Shown: positions 11,987 through 26,470 of the stretch, piece by piece | Layout of the letters: the number at the start of each line of letters is the position of its first letter | Numbering within the stretch: the stretch's first letter is position 1 | Source: Salvelinus alpinus | Lineage: Eukaryota; Chordata; Actinopteri; Salmoniformes; Salmonidae | DNA length: 64,000 nucleotides | Assembly (NCBI RefSeq): GCF_045679555.1 | Contig: NC_092090.1 | Span: 27,716,202-27,780,201, forward strand | Direction: 5' to 3' | Program-made: the position numbers and the translations under genes | Notes under the pieces: model-generated | Database searches by the model: none | What the model saw: the letters and a program-made list of their open reading frames with translations, nothing else | Told to the model about the DNA's origin: nothing

Positions 11987-12955
11987 GCTTGAACATTATG
12001 TAATACATGTAATGTTCGTTCTAGTTATTGCTGAAATGGTTTCCTAGAATGGTTGAGAACACTGGTCATATTAGCCCAATACCAGAATGAATTAATAAAT
12101 AATCTGTCCTGACCCTAGAATCAGATGAGAGATGTGATGGCATAGTGGAACAGTATGTGAGAGACTGTCTGACCTCTAATTTAGCTACACACACACCCAG
12201 TGTCTTGATCTGTGTCTAGTCCTAACTCCTAACCAGAGGGGTGTGGAGACAGACACTATAGCAGCACTCTCCCACTGGGTTAATAAGTATTCTGTCTTGG
12301 TCCCAGTCAGATGCACTTTACCTTCTATTACACTGTTTGTGTTTTCTGCCTTCAATGCCACTGCACAGCCGCAGTGACCTCACGTCTGCCACAGACGGCT
12401 TTTGTAAACTAATGAGTGATAGGGGCCGGGCCTCCGCTGCTCTCTGACTTTGTGGGAGTGTGTGTGTGTGCGTGCGTGTTTGCATCTGTGTGTGTGTGCA
12501 TTCGTGTGTGTGTATGACTGACTGTGTGGGAGTGTGTATGTATAACTGAATGGAGAGTAGAGTGTGGTAATGCCTTGCAGGGTAATATGGTGACTGTATA
12601 ATTGGTCATCCTCTAGTCAGTTTTATTATGGTATGCGTCGTTGTCTGTGAGGTGTATTTGTTTACACATAATCCTGTGTTTTCATTCAGAACATTCAATT
12701 GCTTGTGAAGTAACATTTTTGTACATGTTTACACACCGGTAATGAAATTCCAATGATTTAGATGGCGAGGCAGGTAAATAATGTTTCTTTATAATTAATT
12801 CATTTCCTATTTTTTATTGTGATTTCTATATTGATAGTAGCTTCTCCAATACGGGTTTATTCATATTAGTAATCATATCAGTAAGTCAGCCCTCAAACAC
12901 ATTTTTTTTGTCTATCACAGAGATGATCTATGTTGGTCTCAGTGGTCAGAGATTG
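11987..12955. other. Non-coding DNA with a GT-rich tract
   Basis: No gene is supported. A degenerate GT-rich tract lies at 12456-12540. Confidence 0.5.
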
Positions 12956-14141
12956 GTCCAGTGGGGGTGGTCCAGTGGGGGTGTTCCAGGCAGCAGGAGT
13001 CAGTGTGCTCCAGTGGGGGGTCCAGTGGGGGGTCCAGTGGGGGGTCCAGTGGGGGTGGTCCAGTGGGGGGTCCAGTGGGGGTGGTCCAGTGGGGGGTCCA
13101 GTGGGGGTGGTCCAGTGGGGGGTCCAGTGGGGGGGGTCCAGTGGGGGGGTCCAGTGGGGGTGGTCCAGTGGGGGTGGTCCAGTGGGGGTGGTCCAGTGGG
13201 GGGTCCAGTAGGGGTGTTCCAGGCAGCAGGAGTCAGTGTGCTCCAGTGGGGGTGGTCCAGTGGGGGTGTTCCAGGCAGCAGGAGTCAGTGTGCTCCAGTG
13301 GGGGTGGTCCAGTGGGGGTGTTCCAGGCAGCAGGAGTCAGTGTGCTCCAGTGGGGGTGGTCCAGTGGGGGTGTTCCAGGCAGCAGGAGTCAGTGTGCTCC
13401 AGTGGGGGTGGTCCAGTGGGGGTGTTCCAGGCAGCAGAAGTCAGTGTGCTCCAGTGGGGGTGGTCCAGTGGGGGTGTTCCAGGCAGCAGAAGTCAGTGTG
13501 CTCCAGTGGGGGTGGTCCAGTGGGGGTGTTCCAGGCAGCAGAAGTCAGTGTGCTCCAGTGGGGGGTTAGTGGAGGTGTTCCAGGCAGCAGGAGTCAGTGT
13601 AGTCCAGTGGGGGGTTAGTGGGGGTGTTCCAGGGAGCAGAAGTCAGTGTGCTCCAGTGGGGGGTTAGTGGAGGTGTTCCAGGCAGCAGGAGTCAGTGTGG
13701 TCCAGTGGGGGGTTAGTGGAGGTGTTCCAGGCAGCAGGAGTCAGTGTAGTCCAGTGGGGGGTTAGTGGAGGTGTTCCTGGCAGCAGGGGTCAGTGTGGTC
13801 CAGTGGGGGTTAGTGGAGGTGTTCCAGGCAGCAGGAGTCAGTGTGGTCCAGTGGGGGTTAGTGGAGGTGTTCCAGGCAGCAGGAGTCAGTGTGGTCCAGT
13901 GGGGGTTAGTGGAGGTGTTCCAGGCAGCAGGAGTCAGTGTGGTCCAGTGGGGGTTAGTGGGGGTGTTCCAGGCAGCAGGAGTCAGTGTGGTCCAGTGGGG
14001 GGTTAGTGGAGGTGTTCCAGGCAGCAGGAGTCAGTGTGGTCCAGTGGGGGTTAGTGGAGGTGTTCCAGGCAGCAGGAGTCAGTGTGGTCCAGTGGGGGTT
14101 AGTGGGGGTGTTCCAGGCAGCAGGAGTCAGTGTGGTCCAGT
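12956..14141 (+). repeat. G-rich compound minisatellite, 52-bp then 48-bp units
   Basis: The left part (12956-13210) is a short unit of GGTCCAGTGGGGG with one to three extra bases. The middle has a 52-bp period (TTCCAGGCAGCAGG at 13217, 13269, 13321 and 13373). The right part has a 48-bp period (TTCCAGGCAG at 13822, 13870 and 13918), in which TTAGTGGAGG replaces part of the unit. The 48-bp unit is 16 codons, so frames stay open. The array is full of G4-G6 runs on the + strand. It encodes no recognisable protein. Confidence 0.95.
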
Positions 14142-14723
14142 TGGGTCAGAGACAGGGAGAGGAGAGTAGAGGAGGAGGAGGTATCAGTGTCAAGGAGGGG
14201 CGAGGCTTCTGCTGCTGTCTGTTGTTTGTTGACAGGAAGGTGTCATTTGGCAGAGTGTCTGTTGCTAAGGGCCGGGGGCCAGGATGGGCCTCCTTCATTC
14301 CTAATGACTATGGAGTGTGACTCACATGACGACAGGCTACAGAGCGGGGTGTAAACTAAGAGAGAAGAGCACCTGGCGCTGCCCCACTCCGCCAGCCTAG
14401 CTACCTCACCTCTCTCAGAGAAGGTAAAGCCTCTGTATCTTTATGTTTTCACCCACCGCTGAATAAACTATGAATAAAGAGACCATGTGACCCTCCCTAA
14501 TTGTCATGTTTAAGCCCCTTCAAATGGGAGATGGAAAATTCCAGACCTTCAAGGTCTTTCAGCTCAGGCCACCAGACCTCTTTGTCTGCTCATGGCAAAA
14601 CTGAAAAGGGTAACAGCATATGTTTACATAATTGTATGTAAACAAATACAACATACTTTTTTCTCCTTTTTTATGTAGAGCAAGAGCAAAAAGGAAAAAC
14701 AACACTTGGTTGTGTGTGTGTTT
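14142..14723. other. Non-coding DNA, nothing recognised
   Basis: The DNA is unique-looking, GA-rich at first and then mixed. No gene or known repeat is visible. Confidence 0.5.
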
Positions 14724-14908
14724 GGTTTTACTATCCCTTACAAGGAAAAATGCCATTTTAGGCTTCGGGGTTAGGGTTAGGATTTTGTTTAGGGTTTGAG
14801 GTTAAAGTTAGTGTTAAGGTTAGGGTAAAGCTTATGGTGAGGGGGTTAGGGAAAATAGGATTTTGAATGGAAATCAATTGTTTGGTCCCCACAAGGATAG
14901 TAAAAAAA
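14724..14908. mobile_element. Fold-back element with telomere-like GGTTAG interior
   Basis: The left end TTTTACTATCCCTTACAAGG and the right end CCCCACAAGGATAGTAAAA are imperfect inverted repeats. Between them GGGGTTAGGGTTAGG and degenerate GTTAG units run from about 14767 to 14855. I recognise it as a repeat widespread in fish. No coding sequence is present. Confidence 0.65.
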
Positions 14909-15998
<1,090 letters not shown>

Positions 15999-16469
15999 AG
16001 ATTAAATTAATCATAAAGTGAGTGTGGGTTCTGGTGGCCGTCAGCAGGTTAGTTAGACGGCTGTCACTCGCTGACCTGGAGAAAATGTGTCAACACATTA
16101 CTGCAGGCCATTAAAAACAATCCAGCATTATTCTCAAAGGTGGTTCTGCTGCTGCTTCACACCAGGATAAATCATCCACTGGCTGGTGGTCGAAACACAA
16201 CCAGAACAACACCCTATTATCAAAAGAAACAAAGTCTAAAGGAAACTTTTATGAGAAATATTATTAACTTTTATTAACGTTTTTTCATAATTGTTCTACA
16301 AATCAAATCCAATTTTATTGGTCACAAACACGTGATTAACAGATGTTATTGCGGGTGTAGTGAAATGCTTGTGTTTCTAGCTCCGACAGTGCAGTAATAT
16401 CTATCAAGTAATATCTAACAATATCACAACATATACCCAATACACACAAAACTAAGTAAAGGAATGGAA

Positions 16470-17868
16470 TTAACTTCTCTGCGCTACGGATCCCTTTAGC
16501 GGGATCATTTTCCTAAACAACCGCTGAATTGCAGGGCGCAGAATATTACTAACAATATTTATAATCATGCAATCACAAGTGAAATATACCAAAACACAGC
16601 TTAGCTTGTTGTTAATCCACCTATCGTGTCAGATTTTGAAAATATGCTTTGCAGCGAAAGCAATCCAAGCTTTTGTGAGTGTATCAATCAATGCTACAAC
16701 AGCTAGCCCCAAATTAGCATGGTCATGAAAGTCAGAAAAGCAATCAAATGAATCGCTTACCTTAGATAATCTTCGGATGTTTGCACTCACGAGACTCCCA
16801 GTTACACAATAAATGTTAATTTTGTTCGATAAATATTACTTTTATAAGACAAAACTGCCATTTGGGTTGCGCGTTATGTTCAGAAAACTACAGCCTCGTT
16901 CCGGTCCTGAAAGGCAGAAGAAAATTCCCAAACGTATCAGATTCAAAAATATTTATAATCATGCAGTCACAAGTGAAATATTTTAAAAAACACATCTTAG
17001 CTTGTTGTTAATCCACCTATCGTGTCAGATTTTGAAAATATGCTTTGCAGCGAAAGCAATCCAAGCTTTTGTGAGTGTATCAATCAATGCTACAACAGCT
17101 AGCCCCAAATTAGCATTGTCACGAAAGTCAGAAAAGCAATAAAATTAATCGCTTACCTTTGATAATCTTCGGATGTTTGCACTCACGAGACTCCCAGTTA
17201 CACAACAAATGTTATTTTTGTTCGATAAATATTACTTTTATTTTTAAAAAACGCCATTTGGGTTGCGCGTTATGTTCAGAAAACCAAAGACTGGTTACGT
17301 TCGACGAAAATTCCAAAAAGTATCCGTAATGTTCGTAGAAACATGTCAAATGTTTTTTATAATCAATCGTCAGGTTGTTTTTAACAAACATAATCGATAA
17401 TATTTCAACCGGACCGTAACCTATTCAATAAAAGAGAGAAAGAAAATGGAGAGCTACCCCTCTCGCAGGAACTAATCAGAGGACACCTGACTAGTTTTGA
17501 AAAATCTTGCTCATTTTTCAAAATAAAAGCCTGAAACTATGTCTAAAGCCTGGTCACAGCCTGAGGAAGCCATTGGAAAAGGAATCTGGTTGATACCCCT
17601 TTAAATGGAAGAAAGACGGGCCAGGAAACACAGATTTTAAAAAATTAATTTAAAAAACACGGCCGGGTTAGATTTCCTCAGGTTTTCGCCTGCAGAATCA
17701 GTTTTGTTATACTCACAGACAATATTTTGACAGTTTTGGAAACTTTGGAGTGTTTTCTATCCTAATCTGTAAATTATATGCATATTCTACGATCTGGACC
17801 TGAGAAATAGTCAGTTTACCTTGGGAACGTTATTTTAAAAAATCTGACCCCTAGCGTCAAGAGGTTAA
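16470..17868. mobile_element. piggyBac-type non-autonomous element with TTAA target duplications
   Basis: TTAA lies at 16470-16473 and 17865-17868. The ends are imperfect inverted repeats: TTAACTTCTCTGCGCTACGG on the left, and TTAACCTCTTGACGCTAGGG on the right when read in reverse. TTAA duplication is the hallmark of piggyBac. The right part, which includes GGTTTTCGCCTGCAGAATCA and TTGTTATACTCACAGACAAT, belongs to a family very common in salmonids. No transposase frame is present in the 1.39 kb. It contains an internal duplication, annotated separately. Confidence 0.85.
16555..17284 (+). repeat. Internal tandem duplication, about 335 bp repeated at 395-bp spacing
   Basis: The block from ATATTTATAATCATGCA to GCGTTATGTTCAGAAAA occurs at 16555-16888 and at 16949-17284. 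The copies differ at few positions, for example AATAAATG against AACAAATG, and a short indel near 16855. About 60 bp of unrelated spacer lies between them. Confidence 0.9.
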
Positions 17869-18107
17869 GAATACATAAATATATGGACAAGCAATGTCAG
17901 AGCGACATAGACTAAGATGCAATAGAAAAGAATACAGTATATACATATGAGATGAGTAATGCAAAATATATGTCAACATTATTAAAGTGACTAGTGTTCC
18001 ATTTATTAAAATGGCCAGTGATTTCCAGCCTCTAATGTGCTAGTGATGGCTGTTTAACAGTCTGATGGTCTTGAGATAGAAGCAGTTTTTCAGTCTTTCG
18101 GTCCCAA

Positions 18108-18540
18108 TATGGGTCATTCGTAATAATAAGCATTTCCATGACATTATAGTGGTTTGAAGAATAGACTCATCCATTTCCATTGCATTACAATGAAGAGGAT
18201 AAGGATTAAACATAGGCCATAATCTGTTCTGTCCAGATTATTGTTGCAGTGGGTGAGCTAGGCTAATCCTCCACATAATTCTAATCCGACATTTAGTTGT
18301 TTGTCTGACTACAGTGCCCTTCCTACAGGTAAAGGGTGTGACTGCCCTGGAGAGGGGGGAGGCCAGCCGACAGGACGACATGCCATAAACAACGTCACTG
18401 TCAGCCAGGCAAAGACTTCCAGTGTCTGACTGCCTGCTGCAGAGGTCAGGGGGCAAATCTGGTGCTAATCTGATAATCCAATTGGGCTGCCGTATTCACA
18501 TGATCTGCAGCGCTGAAGGATGGACACACTCACCTACAGT
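18108..18540. other. Non-coding DNA, nothing recognised
   Basis: No gene or repeat is supported. Confidence 0.5.
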
Positions 18541-18661
18541 AGGCGTATACACACGCAAACGGGCACATACACACACACAGGAACACACACACCCACCCAC
18601 ACAGGAACTCACACACACACTCACACACACACAGGAACACACATACACCACACACACACTC
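18541..18661 (+). repeat. Degenerate CA-rich repeat
   Basis: CA runs are broken by GGAA and CCCA interruptions, giving ACACAGGAACACACA units about 16-28 bp apart. Confidence 0.8.
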
Positions 18662-19951
18662 GTGCTGTCAATCTCCTGGCCTCTGTATGTCTCACGTCAG
18701 TGTTTGACTCGGTGTCACCGCTCCATTTGATTCCTCTGACTCTTCAAGCAGATTAGTGAAGGTGACTTAGAGGGGGAATTCCGGTGCGTAATTGGCAGAA
18801 TTTATAAACCAATTAAAAGAACATTCTAAAGAGCGTTATTCTCTGCTATTATTAACTTCTTCTGATTGGATAAGCAGGGGCCCCAGTCGATGTGAACACT
18901 TCCTATCATACCCTTATTGTTAGTAAGCACAGTGTTCTCTAACGGTCAACCATAGGACAGTGAGGCTCTGTGTTGTGGTCAGATAATTTCAGGGCCAACT
19001 CATCCCAACTCACTCAGACACAACAGCAAAACATCACTACTCCCTGCTTGTCCAATTCCACGTACATGTCCATGTTGCATGTTACACATTTTCTCCATGC
19101 AAACAAGTCAATAACAACAACCGTGTGTCCTGGCCTGCAGTATCTCTCAGTATGTAAAGGTACAGTCCTGCTCTCTGGCACCACGGTAGTAGCAGGCTTA
19201 GAGGGAGACTGGATCCCATTTCCCAGGCAGGCCGAACAGAACAGAGCAGAACCCCAAGGCAGTATGTGTGTCTCTGTGTGTGTGTGCGCGTAGGCGTGTA
19301 CTTGCATCTGTGTTTGTGTGTGTGCGTAGGTGTGCATGCATGTGCGTGCATGTGTGTGTGTGGAAACTGAACTAATTGCAGGATATTGGGTCTGGGATGA
19401 TTAGAGGAAGAGGTGAATTCCTGTGCTGTGATACAACCAGACCAAGGTAAGGCTAATGAAGGAAGGATGCATTATTTTATATTATTAGATAAGTGTGGAT
19501 CCCACAGTGGATGCTGTGACCCGGGGCACCCAGGGAAGGCAAGAGGAAGAGGAAGGATGACAACAGCTCCCAATGTATAAAGAGTCTTACTGCATACTGC
19601 CATACTGCATACTGACGTGCTAATATACTAACAATCCTCTGGCGACTCTCAGGGTGCTGTATGTCTCCTTGATGATTTGCAACAAGTGTCAATATTCCTT
19701 TTCAAAGAACACTTTCTTGCTTACAATTACTATCCAACACTACTAATTCTTCTTCTTGACAGAAGACATCTTGGAGATCTGCAGTTGCCAGACCTTGATT
19801 GGGCCGCCTCTTGTTTAGCAGCCTCTTTGTTTACTGTGTTTGTTTGACGTGACTTTAGAAAGAAAGAGAGAGAAAGAGAGACTATTTATTGAGTACAGCA
19901 AGCACTGATCTGTGTTCAAGCTTCCCTATGACCAGAGAGGGAGACTCCAAC
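18662..19951. other. Non-coding DNA with GT-rich tract
   Basis: No gene is supported. A degenerate GT/GC-rich alternating tract lies at 19264-19362. The interval 18770-18870 is repeat-free with TTTATAAACCAATTAAAAG and could be conserved non-coding DNA. Confidence 0.45.
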
Positions 19952-20142
19952 CAGACCTGGGTTCAAATACTATTTTAAATCTTTCAAATACTTTGAGCGT
20001 TTGCTTCAGGCTGCCTGGAGTGACTGATGACCAGGGGTTGCACTTTTGTCACTATTCCATTGGTTTCACTGCTCCAGACACACTCAATCAAGCACAGCTA
20101 TAGTATTTGTAAGGTTTCAAATATTATTTAAACACAGCTCTG
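19952..20142 (+). mobile_element. Short inverted-repeat element (MITE), copy 2
   Basis: It begins CAGACCTGGGTTCAAATACT and ends ATTATTTAAACACAGCTCTG, imperfect inverted repeats of each other. Internal sequence is shared with the copy at 32378-32555 (ATTCCATTGGT and CTGGAGTG blocks) and, in reverse, with the copy at 1714-1899. No clear target duplication is visible. Confidence 0.7.
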
Positions 20143-22478
<2,336 letters not shown>

Positions 22479-22629
22479 TTCCATCCACCTCTCTCTCTGT
22501 CTCCCCCCTCTTTCTCTCTTTTTATTGCCCCTCTTCTCTCTATCTCTCTTTCTCTCTGTCTCTCCTCCTCACTCACTCCTTCATTACCTTTACTCTAGGT
22601 GTTCTTGTCCAATCCACCACCATGAGACA

Positions 22630-24595
22630 TTTACATTTACATTTAAGTCATTTAGCAGACGCTCTTATCCAGAGCGACTTACAAATTGGTGCATTCACCT
22701 TATGATATCCAGTGGAACAACCACTTTACAATAGTGCATCTAACTCTTTTAAGGGGGGGGGGGTTAGAAGGATTACTTTATCCTATCCTAGGTATTCCTT
22801 AAAGAGGTGGGGTTTCAGGTGTCTCCGGAAGGTGGTGATTGACTCCGCTGACCTGGCGTCGTGAGGGAGTTTGTTCCACCATTGGGGTGCCAGAGCAGCG
22901 AACAGTTTTGACTGGGCTGAGCGGGAACTGTACTTCCTCAGAGGTAGGGAGGCGAGCAGGCCAGAGGTGGATGAACGCAGTGCCCTTGTTTGGGTGTAGG
23001 GCCTGATCAGAGCCTGAAGGTACGGAGGTGCCGTTCCCCTCACAGCTCCGTAGGCAAGCACCATGGTCTTGTAGCGGATGCGAGCTTCAACTGGAAGCCA
23101 GTGGAGAGAGCGGAGGAGCGGGGTGACGTGAGAGAACTTGGGAAAGTTGAACACCAGACGGGCTGCGGCGTTCTGGATGAGTTGTAGGGGTTTAATGGCA
23201 CAGGCAGGGAGCCCAGCCAACAGCGAGTTGCAGTAATCCAGACGGGAGATGACAAGTGCCTGGATTAGGACCTGCGCCGCTTCCTGCGTGAGGCAGGGTC
23301 GTACTCTGCGAATGTTGTAGAGCATGAACCTACAGGAACGGGTCACCGCCTTGATGTTAGTTGAGAACGACAGGGTGTTGTCCAGGATCACGCCAAGGTT
23401 CTTAGCACTCTGGGAGGAGGACACAATGGAGTTGTCAACCGTGATGGCGAGATCATGGAACGGGCAGTCCTTCCCCGGGAGGAAGAGCAGCTCCGTCTTG
23501 CCGAGGTTCAGCTTGAGGTGGTGATCCGTCATCCACACTGATATGTCTGCCAGACATGCAGAGATGCGATTCACCACCTGGTTATCAGAGGGGGGAAAGG
23601 AGAAGATTAATTGTGTGTCGTCTGCATAGCAATGATAGGAGAGACCATGTGAGGATATGACAGAGCCAAGTGACTTGGTGTATAGCGAGAATAGGAGAGG
23701 GCCTAGAACAGAGCCCTGGGGGACACCAGTGGTGAGAGCACGTGGTGCGGAGACAGATTCTCGCCACGCCACCTGGTAGGAGCGACCTGTCAGGTAGGAC
23801 GCAATCCAAGCGTGGGCCGCGCCGGAGATGCCCAGCTCGGAGAGGGTGGAGAGGAGGATCTGATGGTTCACAGTATCAAAGGCAGCCGATAGGTCTAGAA
23901 GGATGAGAGCAGAGGAGAGAGAGTTAGCTTTAGCAGTGCGGAGCGCCTCCGTGACACAGAGAAGAGCAGTCTCAGTTGAATGACTAGTCTTGAAACCTGA
24001 CTGATTTGGATCAAGAAGGTCATTCTGAGAGAGATAGCAGGAGAGCTGGCCAAGGACGGCACGTTCAAGAGTTTTGGAGAGAAAAGAAAGAAGGGATACT
24101 GGTCTGTAGTTGTTGACATCGGAGGGATCGAGTGTAGGTTTTTTCAGAAGGGGTGCAACTCTCGCTCTCTTGAAGACGGAAGGGACGTAGCCAGCGGTCA
24201 AGGATGAGTTGATGAGCGAGGTGAGGTAAGGGAGAAGGTCTCCGGAAATGGTCTGGAGAAGAGAGGAGGGGATAGGGTCAAGCGGGCAGGTTGTTGGGCG
24301 GCCGGCCGTCACAAGACGCGAGATTTCATCTGGAGAGAGAGGGGAGAAAGAGGTCAAAGCACAGGGTAGGGCAGTGTGAGCAGAACCAGCGGTGTCGTTT
24401 GACTTAGCAAACGAGGATCGGATGTCGTCGACCTTCTTTTCAAAATGGTTGACAAAGTCATCAGCAGAGAGGGAGGAGGGGGGAGGAGGGGGAGGAGGAT
24501 TCAGGAGGGAGGAGAAGGTGGCAAAGAGCTTCCTAGGGTTAGAGGCAGATGCTTGGAATTTAGAGTGGTAGAGACCAAGCTGTGAAGCAGCCTAT
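22630..24595 (-). mobile_element. L2-type LINE, 5'-truncated
   Basis: On the - strand this element has a reverse transcriptase frame, a short 3' UTR and a 3' end made of ACATTT-type repeats (22630-22646 on +). The tail includes CATTTAGCAGACGCTCTTAT, a hallmark of L2-group LINE and SINE tails in fish. The 5' part, with the endonuclease, is missing; the frame meets a stop at 24596-24598 where unrelated DNA begins. A G-tract lies at 22754-22764. Confidence 0.85.
22783..24595 (-). CDS. LINE ORF2 fragment: reverse transcriptase and C-terminal domain
   Basis: About 600 codons are open without a stop. It would make cDNA from LINE RNA at the nicked target. Motifs in order on the - strand: the NYRPVSLLSFLSKTLE block, motif A DLSAAFDTV at 23895-23869, motif B GVPQGSVLGP, and motif C YADD at 23628-23617 with both catalytic Asp residues. 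The C-terminal part contains SRLDYCNSLLAGLP and LHWLPVEARI and ends in KEYLG before a stop at 22785-22783, which is the normal end for this family. There is no natural start: the first part is truncated, and the upstream frame reads through SADDFVNHFEKKVDDI. The endonuclease is absent, so this copy cannot move alone. The open frame suggests recent insertion. Confidence 0.85.
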
Positions 24596-25408
24596 TGGGG
24601 GTGCTTCCTCCTGTTCCTCCACATGATCCCCCCACAGTGGCGGAAGGGGTCAGGTAACAGGTGGACAAAGCCTGGTCGATTCAGAGTAAATGATGCGTGG
24701 TCCCAGCGCGGTAAATAAGAGGCAGGATGCCATCAAAGCAGGGCAGCCTGAACAGCTGCCATTCCTGCTGGGTTCCTGCCGCTGCCGCTGCTGATGGTGG
24801 GGATGAGGTCACCTGGCTGAGCCCACCGTGGCTCACCATGTACAGAGGGACAGGATGTGTAGATGTAGTTGACCGCACTGCCTGTGGAAACCAGAGAAAC
24901 TCACTGGTGTGATGTATGAGTTCACTTTAATGATCAGAAGAGTAGTGACATTGTTCTTGTATAGGAAAACTAGCAACCAAAGATAAATGGAAATATGTTT
25001 TTGGGCTGTGGGCAATGGCATAGGATAAGATTATAGTTGTTTATGGATGGAAGTGGTAATAACCGTTATTTTTTGTGTTTTTCACTGTCTTTTCAGTGGT
25101 GAGGATAGGTTTAAAAAATCCCTGCAATAAAACCACATAGTTTGAAAACAAAGAACCATCCTGCCGTTTCCAAATCGCTCCTTATAGTTACTGCTTTAAT
25201 TTTGTTGTTCCCTCGCCAGCCCCAGAACAGGAAGGGGCTGTAGACCTGTAGCCGTTGTTTGTAGGTAGCCTGCATGTCTTGTGTTGTATAGAAAGCCTTG
25301 CGTCAGAGCTGCTGACCTCAGAGCTGAAAGACTGAATCACTCAGCAGCCTTCCCTCTGGAGCTCCTCCCTTCACTGGAGCCAGGGAGGCAGCCCCAGCTG
25401 CCTGCTCT
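24596..25408. other. Non-coding DNA, nothing recognised
   Basis: This DNA has mixed composition. I see no gene. Confidence 0.5.
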
Positions 25409-25510
25409 CCCAGCCAGGGCTCCCCAGCCAGGGCTCCCCAGCCAGGGCTAACCCAGCCAGGCCTCCCCAGCCAGGGCTAACCCAGCCAGGCCTCCCCTCA
25501 GCCAGGCCCC
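25409..25510 (+). repeat. Short tandem repeat, unit 14-16 bp
   Basis: About seven copies of CCAGCCAGGGCTCCC with variants (CTAAC, CCTCC) lie in a row. Open frames on the - strand across it are artefacts. Confidence 0.85.
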
Positions 25511-26368
25511 ACGGCACTGCTCCACACCCCTCCTGGAGCTGGGGACAGGTTCTGGGCCTGGAACTCTTCCTCACATCGCAGCCAGGACAGCAGCCCGCCA
25601 GCCCCCTCAGCCAGGCCCCATTGTGGTGCTCCACTGCCCAGTAATTGATGCCTTGGACTGGGGATATATTTAATCACCATAACAAGGAGTTGGTAGGAAT
25701 AAATGACCTTGTAAAGGCTTGCTCTCTGTGAAGCTTTCTGAATGAGCTGGATCACAGCTTATGGGCTGGGGTGGAGTAGGGTGGAGTTGTGTATGTGCAG
25801 TCCACCTACCTCCCCTGCTCCCCTTGCCCAGCCACCACCCAATCCCTCCTTCCTGCCTCCCTCCTTCCATCCACACCCCTAGCACTACCTCCCCTGCCCA
25901 GCCACTCCTCCCACCCTCCTTCCACCCCTCTCACCCCCATCCCCACCCTTAACACATCCGACTACAGGCCAACAAATTTCATTACAACAGCCTCAAACTG
26001 CCCAGTTTTAGAGGCTTCTAATTATTCCTCTCTTAGATGTGGTTGTGTCGAGAAAGGCTGTAAATCAACAGAAGTGGGAGAAGCCAGGCCTGGAGCTGTG
26101 AGAAAACTGGAAACAAATGATCTGCCTCCCCTCCTGTCCTCCCTCCCTTCCTCCATGCTATTGCTCCCTCCCTCCATCCATCCATCTATCCTTCAGCCTA
26201 CCCCCTCATCTTCCAGCGACATGCAGGAACTAGAGGACAGAGCGATGGGGGGAAAGTGAGGGGGGTGGCTGTTGTCCAACTGAACACCTCAAAGCGTTAT
26301 ATGAGACCAGCAGCCAGAGACACTGGAGTACAGTGACCCTGGCCAACACTATATATACACTCCATTGT
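25511..26368. other. Non-coding DNA, C-rich in part
   Basis: A CCT-rich tract at 25800-25950 and a CCATCCAT run near 26170 keep short frames open. No gene is supported. Confidence 0.5.
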
Positions 26369-26470
26369 CGCATTCCAAATGGCACCCTATTACCTATTTA
26401 GTGCACTACATAGAGCTCTGTTCAAAAGTAGTGCACTGTGTAGGATAATGGGGTGCCATTTGGGATGCAT
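26369..26470. mobile_element. Fold-back MITE, 102 bp
   Basis: The left arm GCATTCCAAATGGCACCCTA continues into TATTTAGTGCACTAC. The right arm GTAGTGCACTGTGTAGG continues into GGGGTGCCATTTGGGATGC. The arms pair over about 40 bp with a short centre. I recognise this as a common salmonid repeat. Confidence 0.8.

Larger units (their letters stand above)
16300..18107 (-). mobile_element. LINE 3' tail, split by a piggyBac-type insertion
   Basis: The outer parts, 16300-16473 and 17869-18107, are the reverse-strand 3' end of a non-LTR retrotransposon I recognise from salmonids. The key blocks are TTTTATTGGTCACAAACACG, TGTAGTGAAATGCTTGTGTT, CAGTATATACATATGAGATG and GGCTGTTTAACAGTCTGATG. Removing 16474-17868 restores the expected GGAATGGAATTAAGAATACA junction, so this is one fragment interrupted later. 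Only the non-coding tail survives here. Confidence 0.7.

Noticed and set aside
12908..14320. Several overlapping Gly/Val/Gln-rich open frames of 100-236 codons
   Set aside because: They are all produced by the 52/48-bp minisatellite, with all forward frames open.
14767..14855. Relic of a telomere or chromosome fusion
   Set aside because: The TTAGGG-like units are degenerate and bounded by inverted repeats of a dispersed element.
18238..19351. Small frames on both strands in CA/GT-rich DNA
   Set aside because: They are short, repeat-driven and without any known domain.
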